Source of the DNA: a virus
Direction: 5' to 3' (one strand)
IMG/VR virus record: IMGVR_UViG_3300022926_001804
Coordinates: 62,001 to 126,000 of that record
Length of the DNA: 64,000 nt
Below are positions 45,936 through 52,481 of the stretch, piece after piece. Positions within the stretch are counted from its first letter, which is position 1. Every line of letters starts with the position of its first letter. The notes under the pieces were generated by a model. It ran no database searches. It was not told where the DNA came from and worked only from the letters and a program-made list of their open reading frames with translations. The position numbers were made by a program, and so were the translations under genes.

Positions 45936-46766
45936 ATGAATAAAAGAGTAAATTACCTCAACAATAAAGATATTTTAAAAGAAATACACAAATCAAAGAG
46001 TACATTCTGTAGTTTTACTGCACCCGAATACTCTCAATATGATGTTATTTTACCTAGTGTAGATAAGATTAATATTCGTACTATTGCCGAAGCTAAAAGA
46101 GCACAAGCAAAAAGACTACAACAAGAAAATTTTGAAAAAGCTAAAGAAGCTGGACAAAAAAGAAAACTAGCTGAATTTGAAATCGATTATAAAAAGATAA
46201 AGAAAGAAGAACTTATTTTTCGTATTATGACGTTTGATCACATTCCGGAAGAACCAGGTCGTAAAAAGAATCCTAAAACTGTAGCAGACACTAAAGTTAA
46301 ACTTAACTTTCCTCCGTTCCAACATTACAAATTTAACGAAAATGACGAACTAGTTTGTGTAGGAAAAAGTCACTGGGTTGGCGGAATGGAAAATGGTTAC
46401 TTTGATAAAGATAGCGGTAAAGCAACAAATAAACTAGCATTAATGTGGATGAAATTATGTGATCGTTATGCTACTCGTGGTAATGTGCGCGGATATACCT
46501 ATAACGACGAAATGCGTGGACAAGCTATCTTGCAATTAGCACAGATTGGCTTACAGTTTGATGAGTCAAAATCAAACAATCCATTTGCCTACTATACAGC
46601 CGCAGTAACTAACTCATTTGTACGTGTTATCAACATTGAAAAGCGCAATCAAAACATTCGAGACGATATTCTTGAAATGAATGATATGAGTCCATCGTAT
46701 ACTAGACAATCACAAGGCGAATGGGAGAGAAACTTAGAAAGATCAAAAAATGATGCATCAAAGTAA
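45936..46766 (+). CDS. 55: Late-transcription sigma factor gp55
   Basis: A 276-residue protein; T4 gp55 has 185. The C-terminal half contains the conserved gp55 region (MRGQAILQLAQIG, then FAYYTAAVTNSFVRVINIEKR, then IRDDILEMND), related to sigma region 2, which melts the late promoter TATAAATA. The first 110 residues are Lys/Glu-rich and poorly conserved. It is read from its own near-perfect sigma70 promoter and has an AGGAG ribosome-binding sequence, so it would be made early by host polymerase. TATAAATA-type elements found before morphogenesis genes here are its expected targets. Confidence 0.93.
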   Translation: MNKRVNYLNNKDILKEIHKSKSTFCSFTAPEYSQYDVILPSVDKINIRTIAEAKRAQAKRLQQENFEKAKEAGQKRKLAEFEIDYKKIKKEELIFRIMTFDHIPEEPGRKKNPKTVADTKVKLNFPPFQHYKFNENDELVCVGKSHWVGGMENGYFDKDSGKATNKLALMWMKLCDRYATRGNVRGYTYNDEMRGQAILQLAQIGLQFDESKSNNPFAYYTAAVTNSFVRVINIEKRNQNIRDDILEMNDMSPSYTRQSQGEWERNLERSKNDASK

Positions 46767-46775
46767 AAATATCGG

Positions 46776-46804
46776 TTGACCTTGTTACAAAACTCAGTTA
46801 TAAT
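46776..46804 (+). promoter_or_regulatory. Sigma70-type promoter of gp47
   Basis: TTGACC at 46776-46781, 17 bases, TATAAT at 46799-46804, followed by an AGAGGA ribosome-binding sequence and the TTG start of gp47 at 46825. It has the same spacing as the gp55 promoter and one mismatch in the -35 box. Confidence 0.8.
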
Positions 46805-46824
46805 AACGAGAAGAGGATTAAAAT

Positions 46825-47835
46825 TTGTTTAAAAAAGCGGCAGTCTTTACTGACATACATTTCGGCTTGAAAGGTAACAGCAAGGTTCACAACGACGATT
46901 GTGAAGAATTTGTAGATTGGTTTATCGAACAAGCAAAAGCTAACGGTTGTGAAACTGGCATTTTCTGCGGAGATTGGCATCATAATCGAAATAGCCTTAA
47001 TCTAACAACTATGGATGCTACTATTCGCAGTTTAGAAAAACTAGGGGCGGCATTTGATAAATTTTATATGTTTGTAGGCAATCACGATTTGTATTACAAA
47101 GATAAACGAGATGTAAGTTCTACAATCTTTGGTAGACACATTCCAGGCGTTACATTAGTTGATGAGATTACTGAGTTTGATGATGTTGCACTTGTTCCTT
47201 GGCTAGTTGGCGAAGAATGGAAGAAGATTGAAAATATTAAATCTAAGTATATGTTTGGTCACTTTGAACTTCCTAGTTTTTATATGAATGCTATGGTGCA
47301 GATGCCTGATCATGGCGACTTGCGGCCAAGTCACTTTCAACATCAAGAATATGTGTTCAGTGGACATTTTCACAAACGTCAAGTACAAGGCAAAATTCAT
47401 TACATAGGTAATGCATTTCCGCACAATTATGCTGATGCTGGCGATGACGAGCGAGGCATGATGATTCTTGATCGTGAAAACAACAAAGAACCCGAATATA
47501 TCAATTGGTGGAATTGTCCTAAGTATCGCACAACTACACTAAGCAAACTATTAGATCCTAATTCAAATATTATTAAACCTAAAATGTATTTGAGAGTTAC
47601 TATTGATTTACCTATTAGTTACGAAGAAGCACAGTTTATTAAAGAAACGTATATTTCACAACATGGTTGTAGAGAAATTACTCTTATTCCGCAAAAACAA
47701 ATTGAAGAAATTACTACAGACTTAGATATTTCAACGTTTGAAACTGTTGACGAAATTGTATCTAAAGAAATTGCAGAATTAGACACTGAAAATTTTAACA
47801 AAAAGATGTTGTTAGACATCTATAACGAGCTATAA
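46825..47835 (+). CDS. 47: Recombination endonuclease subunit gp47 (Mre11/SbcD-like)
   Basis: A 336-residue protein with the calcineurin-like phosphoesterase motifs of Mre11/SbcD nucleases: TDIHFG (about 9-14), GDWHH, GNHD (about 89-92) and SGHFHKR. With gp46 it processes DNA ends for recombination-dependent replication and host DNA breakdown. The start is TTG: the first motif begins eight codons later, the next Met is past residue 60, and AGAGGA lies eight bases upstream, so no ATG start is possible. One base separates its stop from gp46. Confidence 0.93.
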   Translation: MFKKAAVFTDIHFGLKGNSKVHNDDCEEFVDWFIEQAKANGCETGIFCGDWHHNRNSLNLTTMDATIRSLEKLGAAFDKFYMFVGNHDLYYKDKRDVSSTIFGRHIPGVTLVDEITEFDDVALVPWLVGEEWKKIENIKSKYMFGHFELPSFYMNAMVQMPDHGDLRPSHFQHQEYVFSGHFHKRQVQGKIHYIGNAFPHNYADAGDDERGMMILDRENNKEPEYINWWNCPKYRTTTLSKLLDPNSNIIKPKMYLRVTIDLPISYEEAQFIKETYISQHGCREITLIPQKQIEEITTDLDISTFETVDEIVSKEIAELDTENFNKKMLLDIYNEL

Positions 47836-47836
47836 A

Positions 47837-49609
47837 ATGATCCGTATTAAAGACCTTACAGTTAAAAACTTTATGAGTGTGGGGAATCAGACTCAAGCAA
47901 TTGATTTCAGCAAAGAAAAGTTAACATTAGTTCTTGGAGAGAACCTAGATCAAGGCGGAGACGACGCTGGTAGTAGAAACGGAACTGGTAAAACTACTAT
48001 TATTAACGCCCTCTCTTATGCTTTGTATGGAACTGCATTAACTAACATCAAACGCAATAACCTTATCAATAAAACAAACTCTAAAGGTATGGTTGTTTCT
48101 CTTGACTTTGAAAAGGACGGGGTTAATTATAAAATTGAAAGAGGTCGTAGTCCTACATTCTTAAAGTTTTATATTAACAGTCAAGAGCAAGAAGTAGAAG
48201 ATGAATCGCAAGGCGACAGTCGTAAAACACAAGAATTTATTAATGACATGCTTGGCATGTCGCACGACATGTTTAAGCATATTGTAGCACTTAATACATA
48301 TTCAGAACCATTCCTTGCAATGCGTCAAAACGATCAACGTGCTATCATTGAACAATTATTAGGTATTACTATTCTGTCTGAAAAGGCAGACGCTCTTAAG
48401 GAGCAAGTTAGACAGACTAAAGAAGAAATTACAACTGAAACTCTTAAAATTGATGCTGTTCAATCTGCAAACGAAAAGATTAGTTCAACAATTGAAAGTT
48501 TACAAAAAACGCAACGTGCTTGGCTTGCTAAAAAAGAACAAGACTGTACAAGACTACAACAAGGTATTACAGAATTAGAACATTTAGATGTGGAAGCAGA
48601 ATTAGAAGCACACGAAAATCTATCTAATTGGAACGAACATAACAACGCCATTTTGGCTCTTAAAAAAGAATTAAGCACGTTAGAGCCAGCACTGTTACGT
48701 GCTGACAAAAGTGTAGAAAAAGCAGAAAAAGACATCGAAAATCTTGAAGATGCAACTTGTTATACTTGTGGACAAGCATTACACGAAGATAAAAAAGAAG
48801 AAATTGCACAGCGCAAGAACAAAGAACTTGCGGATGCAATTGCTTATCAATCAGAGATTAATGTTAAGGTTAAAGACGTAATGCTTGCACTTAAAGAAAT
48901 AGGTAACATTAACGGTAAACCTACTACATTTTACGAAACAGTCAAAGAAGCATACGAGCATAGACAAAACGTTGATAGTTTAAAACAAACACTTGATAAT
49001 AAGAGACAAGAAGTTGATCCGTATCAAACACAAATCGATGAATTGAACAATAGTGCTATTCAACAAATTGACTGGACTCCTATTAATGAGCTTACTGGTT
49101 ATAAGGAACACCAAGAATTCTTGTTAAAATTGCTTACTAACAAAGACAGTTTTATTCGTAAGAAAATTATTGAACAAAACTTAGCATATCTAAACAACAG
49201 ACTAACATATTATCTTGACCGTTTAGGGTTGCCGCATCAAGTTGTATTCCAAAACGATTTGAATGTTGAGATTACACAACTAGGACAGGACTTAGACTTT
49301 GATAACTTGTCACGAGGCGAGCGCAATAGACTTATCTTAGGTATGAGTTTTGCATTCCGTGATGTTTGGGAAAGTCTGTATCAAAATATTAACTTGTTGT
49401 TTATTGACGAGTTAATTGATAGCGGTATGGATACCGCTGGCGTAGAAGGATCACTAGCAGTTCTTAAGAAAATTGCACGTGAAAGAGAAAAAAATATTTT
49501 CTTAATTTCACACAAAGACGAATTAGTAGGAAGAGTAAACACTATTCTTAAAGTTGTAAAAGAAAATGGCTTTACAAGTTACGAGAATGATGTTGAAGTT
49601 GTAGAATGA
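47837..49609 (+). CDS. 46: Recombination endonuclease subunit gp46 (Rad50/SbcC-like ATPase)
   Basis: A 590-residue SMC-like ATPase. Walker A is GSRNGTGKTT (45-54), followed by a long coiled coil of about 350 residues broken by a CYTCG zinc-hook (C-x-x-C near residue 310). The ABC signature is LSRGERNR (about 490), Walker B is LLFIDEL, and the H-loop is LISHKDEL. It pairs with gp47 to form the end-processing nuclease. Length and domain order match T4 gp46 (560). It overlaps the next gene by 4 bases. Confidence 0.95.
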   Translation: MIRIKDLTVKNFMSVGNQTQAIDFSKEKLTLVLGENLDQGGDDAGSRNGTGKTTIINALSYALYGTALTNIKRNNLINKTNSKGMVVSLDFEKDGVNYKIERGRSPTFLKFYINSQEQEVEDESQGDSRKTQEFINDMLGMSHDMFKHIVALNTYSEPFLAMRQNDQRAIIEQLLGITILSEKADALKEQVRQTKEEITTETLKIDAVQSANEKISSTIESLQKTQRAWLAKKEQDCTRLQQGITELEHLDVEAELEAHENLSNWNEHNNAILALKKELSTLEPALLRADKSVEKAEKDIENLEDATCYTCGQALHEDKKEEIAQRKNKELADAIAYQSEINVKVKDVMLALKEIGNINGKPTTFYETVKEAYEHRQNVDSLKQTLDNKRQEVDPYQTQIDELNNSAIQQIDWTPINELTGYKEHQEFLLKLLTNKDSFIRKKIIEQNLAYLNNRLTYYLDRLGLPHQVVFQNDLNVEITQLGQDLDFDNLSRGERNRLILGMSFAFRDVWESLYQNINLLFIDELIDSGMDTAGVEGSLAVLKKIAREREKNIFLISHKDELVGRVNTILKVVKENGFTSYENDVEVVE

Positions 49610-49803
49610 ATGACGACACACACGATTTATTAACTAAAGCATATATGGCTTACTTTAAGGCTAACGAAAAATTTGAGGCTAGAAATTCTGTGCGAACACA
49701 TAGAGAAGCAAGAAGATGGTTAAGAGAGATACGTCTTTTAGCTAAAACTCGTATGGACGAAATACACAATAAGCATAATTCCAAAAAAGAGGCAGACGAA
49801 TAG
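49606..49803 (+). CDS. Small basic protein after gp46
   Basis: A 65-residue, helical, charged protein (YMAYFKANEKFEARNS; ARRWLREIRLLAK) of unknown function, coupled to gp46 by ATGA. Small charged ORFs at this place occur in related marine phages, but I cannot name the family. It might bind DNA or the gp46/47 complex, by position only. Confidence 0.65.
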   Translation: MNDDTHDLLTKAYMAYFKANEKFEARNSVRTHREARRWLREIRLLAKTRMDEIHNKHNSKKEADE

Positions 49804-49824
49804 GCACACAATGTAAGTATACTC

Positions 49825-50274
49825 ATGCAGTGGACTTACAAAGGACAAACAATTGACACGATACCAGACGAGTATGAAGGCTTTGTTTATCTTATCACAA
49901 ATACCACTACAGGCCAGAAATACATAGGCAAAAAACTAGCAAGATTTAAAACTACTAAGCCACCCTTAAAAGGCAAGAAAAATAAACGCAGAGGCAGTAA
50001 AGAATCAGACTGGCGAGACTATTGGGGATCATCAGACAGATTAAATGCAGACGTACAGGCACTAGGCCCAGAAAACTTCACAAGAGAAATATTATACCTA
50101 TGTAAAGGTAGGGGCGAAATGTCCTACATAGAGGCAAGAGAACAGTTTGATCGTAGAGTACTCGAAACAGATGAATACTATAATGGTATTATTAATGTTA
50201 GAGTCGGCGGATCAGACAAACTCAAACAGGCATTGCTAGAACATCACATCCAGGCAAAACAATCCAACACTTAA
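49825..50274 (+). CDS. GIY-YIG-like endonuclease domain protein
   Basis: A 149-residue protein. GFVYLITNTTTGQKYIGKK (about residues 19-37) has the paired aromatic-Gly elements of the GIY-YIG nuclease domain (VYLI then KYIGKK). YWGSSDRLNADVQALG follows, and a late Glu/Asn region (IEAREQF, YNGIINVRVGG) may supply the metal-binding Glu. No DNA-binding module is fused on, so it is a minimal domain. Homing-type activity is possible since it lies directly before a gene-free, structured segment, but a repair or resolution role is as likely. Confidence 0.7.
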   Translation: MQWTYKGQTIDTIPDEYEGFVYLITNTTTGQKYIGKKLARFKTTKPPLKGKKNKRRGSKESDWRDYWGSSDRLNADVQALGPENFTREILYLCKGRGEMSYIEAREQFDRRVLETDEYYNGIINVRVGGSDKLKQALLEHHIQAKQSNT

Positions 50275-50592
50275 GGTTGGCGGGCCAGTTTGAAAATACC
50301 GCTGAGAAAAAGGTCCCCTGAGAAGGACACTCGTACACGTTGATCGACCACCACTGTGAGGAAGCCATCAAAAGAATTGGGCTCACTGGTTGACGTAGAT
50401 AGATTGTTGGCTGTCAAAAAACACAAACACAGTACATAAAAACTCTTTAGCAATAGGAACGAAGCGAGAGGTAGTTGGAAACAACGATGTCGACGTAGGT
50501 TGGGAAAGGTCAGAGCCCATTGTACTTTGTGTATAAACAATTACCTACTTCCAAGTCTCGGCTGTGACGAACTCACATGAAGTTTTGAGATT

Positions 50593-50618
50593 AGATGGAA
50601 CCGTAACAGGTTCCGTCT
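50593..50618 (+). other. 10-bp RNA hairpin
   Basis: AGATGGAACC pairs with GGTTCCGTCT around a six-base GTAACA loop, with one G-U pair; two more outer pairs are possible. No T-run follows, so it is not a terminator and may be part of the structured RNA. Confidence 0.6.
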
Positions 50619-50646
50619 GACTGAAACAATCTACATGAAGCAATTA

Positions 50647-50668
50647 CATTATTGCTATCGCAATAATG
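50647..50668 (+). other. 9-bp perfect hairpin
   Basis: CATTATTGC and GCAATAATG are perfect inverted repeats around a TATC loop. It is followed by a mixed A/T stretch, so a weak terminator role cannot be excluded. Confidence 0.55.
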
Positions 50669-50734
50669 CTTTAATTCATATCTATTACTTCTATCAACAA
50701 ACGAAGTGTTATAGTTTGAGCGTTAGCGAAAACA

Positions 50735-50754
50735 AAATGAGCGTTAGCTCATTT
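50735..50754. terminator. Probable bidirectional terminator
   Basis: AAATGAGC and GCTCATTT form an 8-bp stem with a GTTA loop, flanked by A's on one side and T's on the other, between the plus-strand RNA region and the minus-strand ORF ending at 50767. The 11-base TGAGCGTTAGC of its left arm also occurs 21 bases upstream at 50717-50727. Confidence 0.5.
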
Positions 50755-50766
50755 CAATCATATAGA

Positions 50767-50952
50767 TTAATGTAAATCAGGATCTCTTCCAAAACCTGGC
50801 TTTACTAAACTAATCTTGACTTCCTGATATGACAAAACTACTTCGGGTATTACAGATAGCATATGACAAATATATTCATTTGCTTCATCTAATGAGTTGA
50901 CAGTTTCGTATATGTGATCATTTTGATCAACAATATTATATCTTGTAATCAT
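50767..50952 (-). CDS. Small unknown protein
   Basis: A 61-residue ORF (TRYNIVDQNDHIYETVNSLDE at the start, given only as context near residues 2-20) with a plausible globular composition. No strong ribosome-binding sequence is seen before the ATG. It lies downstream of the 2OG oxygenase-like gene on the same strand, behind a weak hairpin. No family recognised; moderate doubt that it is expressed. Confidence 0.45.
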   Translation of the reverse strand: MITRYNIVDQNDHIYETVNSLDEANEYICHMLSVIPEVVLSYQEVKISLVKPGFGRDPDLH

Positions 50953-50975
50953 AGTTGATTATTTAATATCATATA

Positions 50976-50997
50976 AAGTTTGAAAAAATACAAACTT
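50976..50997 (-). terminator. Weak hairpin after the oxygenase-like gene
   Basis: AAGTTTG and CAAACTT form a 7-bp stem with an eight-base A/T loop. The stop codon of the 50996-51613 gene lies in the stem and TTTAT-like bases follow on the minus strand. A low-strength terminator is possible. Confidence 0.3.
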
Positions 50998-51613
50998 AAT
51001 GATTAATGAAATCTCCAGTTTTTATTCTTTGTACACATTGATCATAATCGTCATAGATACTAAACTGTAATTGTACTCTTATATCATCTGTGTCATTTCT
51101 AACACCATGGGGAACTTCTGTGTTTGTAATTGTAGGATGCTTTAAAGAATAAAAATGTGATCCTAAATAAAGATTTTCATTATGATCAGCATCATTGCCG
51201 TGGATATCTAGACCTTCTAAAATTTTATTTTCGTAAAAATCAATAGGAGCATCTTTACCTGCTGGGTGAATAGGAAACATAATACAAGCCTTACGAGAAA
51301 AGTCGATATGCGGCCTAAAAACAAATCCTGGTTTGTATACAACTATTGCAATATTTCCGCTTCCAATTTTTTTAGTAATTGGGTTAAACATTTTTACTAA
51401 TTTTTTAATAACAGGATAGGTTAGATAGTTATCTGACTTAATTGAACTAAACAGTCCGTGCGTGGCACGATCACGTATTGTACTATAATCAACTTCTTGA
51501 TCCTTAATTTCGCTATAGAGTTGTTGTAATTCTTGTAAAGGATATTCGATATCTGTAATAGTATATGCGTATTTTTCTACGTTAGATGTTAGTTCTCTTC
51601 TATCAGTGAACAT
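50996..51613 (-). CDS. 2OG-Fe(II) oxygenase-like protein
   Basis: A 205-residue protein when started at ATG 51613, which is preceded by GGAGAG at proper spacing; the open frame runs on upstream to 51805 but without a ribosome-binding sequence and into the divergent gene's promoter. FRPHIDFS has the H-x-D iron ligands and VPHGVRND supplies the distal His, with Arg further on (IRVQLQFS) as the oxoglutarate contact. This is the order of 2-oxoglutarate-dependent hydroxylases, close to the aspartyl/asparaginyl type. Such enzymes recur in marine phage genomes; the substrate is unknown. An AATAAATA element at 51640-51647 is its likely late promoter. Confidence 0.7.
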   Translation of the reverse strand: MFTDRRELTSNVEKYAYTITDIEYPLQELQQLYSEIKDQEVDYSTIRDRATHGLFSSIKSDNYLTYPVIKKLVKMFNPITKKIGSGNIAIVVYKPGFVFRPHIDFSRKACIMFPIHPAGKDAPIDFYENKILEGLDIHGNDADHNENLYLGSHFYSLKHPTITNTEVPHGVRNDTDDIRVQLQFSIYDDYDQCVQRIKTGDFINH

Positions 51614-51639
51614 CTTCTCTCCAATCATCATTATATAGG

Positions 51640-51647
51640 TATTTATT
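51640..51647 (-). promoter_or_regulatory. Late-promoter-like element of the oxygenase-like gene
   Basis: AATAAATA on the minus strand, one mismatch from TATAAATA, 27 bases before the ATG at 51613. Confidence 0.5.
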
Positions 51648-51678
51648 AAGAGGTAAATAAGTAAAATTGTTTTAAGAG

Positions 51679-51686
51679 TATAAATA
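51679..51686 (+). promoter_or_regulatory. T4-type late promoter TATAAATA
   Basis: Exact TATAAATA on the plus strand, 22 bases before the ATG of 51708-52475, with AGGAG at 51696-51700 between. Confidence 0.75.
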
Positions 51687-51707
51687 TTACTGACAGGAGT
51701 ATACAAT

Positions 51708-52475
51708 ATGAAAGTATTTGACATTTTAACAGAATCTAAGCAAGTTGATGAAGGTCCTATTAGATTTTTAAAGAGAACATTAGGAAAAAACACAGCTATG
51801 GGCAAAGCGGCTCAGCTTGATGTAGAAATTGAACAAGAAGCTAAAAATATCTTTAAAGATTTTTACGCTGTTGCTAAAAATTCTCCTAATGGTACAATGA
51901 CAGCTAAAGGTTTAGCTGATTATCTAGTTGCTAAAGGATTTGTAAGCAAGCCTAGTGCAGTAATGTCTTATATTAATGCTGATCCTAGTATGGGTCGCAA
52001 AGTTGCTAAAGGTGCTAAAGCAGTTAATAAAGCAGTTAAAACCGGAGCAGACAAAGTAGGACAAGCGGCTAGAAGCATTAAGAAAAAACTTTCTCCTGAA
52101 CCAACAAAACTTACTCCAGATCCTCGTCAGGCTGAATTAGATCTACAAAGTATGTACAATGAAATGACCGAATCTCAACTAATGGAAGTTGATGCACAAA
52201 TTAATAAAGCAACTGCAATGAAAGCTATCAAAAAATTCGTGCAACAAGGTATGGCCGCTGGTGTTAAGTCTGGCAGAACACCAACTCAAAAGAGTAGATT
52301 TGGTGATGCACCTACAACTTCTCCTGATCCAAAAGATAAAAAAACTAAAACTAAATCTTCAGGCGGTAATAAACTAGCAGATATGGGTGTTACCGTAGAA
52401 ATTCAACAAGCTGTTGATGTTTTACGTAAAGCAGGATATGAAGTTATTGCACCAAAAGAAAAAGTAAACAGATAA
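51708..52475 (+). CDS. Lys-rich putative internal head protein
   Basis: A 255-residue, Lys-rich protein of unknown family. It begins MKVFDILTESKQVDE. T4 internal head proteins carry an N-terminal capsid-targeting sequence (start MKTYQEF) that is cut by gp21 at (L/I)-x-E, and ILTE here fits that rule. The rest is basic, with repeated Lys/Ala helices (AKAVNKAVKTGADKVGQAAR) and a low-complexity PDPKDKKTKTK stretch, as expected of a protein packed with DNA. It has an exact late promoter and strong ribosome-binding sequence, so it is probably made in quantity late. The function is inference. Confidence 0.6.
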   Translation: MKVFDILTESKQVDEGPIRFLKRTLGKNTAMGKAAQLDVEIEQEAKNIFKDFYAVAKNSPNGTMTAKGLADYLVAKGFVSKPSAVMSYINADPSMGRKVAKGAKAVNKAVKTGADKVGQAARSIKKKLSPEPTKLTPDPRQAELDLQSMYNEMTESQLMEVDAQINKATAMKAIKKFVQQGMAAGVKSGRTPTQKSRFGDAPTTSPDPKDKKTKTKSSGGNKLADMGVTVEIQQAVDVLRKAGYEVIAPKEKVNR

Positions 52476-52481
52476 ACGCTT

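Larger units (their letters stand above)
50275..50766 (+). ncRNA. Candidate structured non-coding RNA region
   Basis: About 490 bases with no convincing gene on either strand, noticeably richer in G and C than flanking DNA in its first 350 bases. Visible elements on the plus strand are a GNRA-capped hairpin GTTG-GAAA-CAAC (50474-50485); a long-range 7-bp pairing TGGGCTC (50378-50384) with GAGCCCA (50513-50519); TGTGA/TCACA around 50562-50577; a 10-bp hairpin 50593-50618; and a 9-bp hairpin 50647-50668. GTAGGT near 50495-50500 can pair with ACCTAC near 50543-50548, crossing the long-range helix as a pseudoknot. It ends at hairpin 50735-50754. Family not recognised; not a tRNA, tmRNA, RNase P or group I core that I can see. 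Strand is inferred from co-direction with the preceding gene. Confidence 0.45.

Noticed and set aside
50271-50540. Minus-strand 89-codon frame in the gene-free segment
   Set aside because: Its composition (hydrophobic runs, Ser/Phe/Arg mix) looks random, there is no ribosome-binding sequence, and it overlaps the end of the GIY-YIG-like gene. The pairing structure explains the region better.
50275-50766. Group I intron or tmRNA
   Set aside because: I see no conserved P7/P3 core elements, no tRNA-like ends and no CCA, and neighbouring genes are not split.
51614-51805. Upstream extension of the oxygenase-like gene
   Set aside because: The extension lacks a ribosome-binding sequence, is hydrophobic and unlike the family, and crosses the divergent gene's promoter and start.
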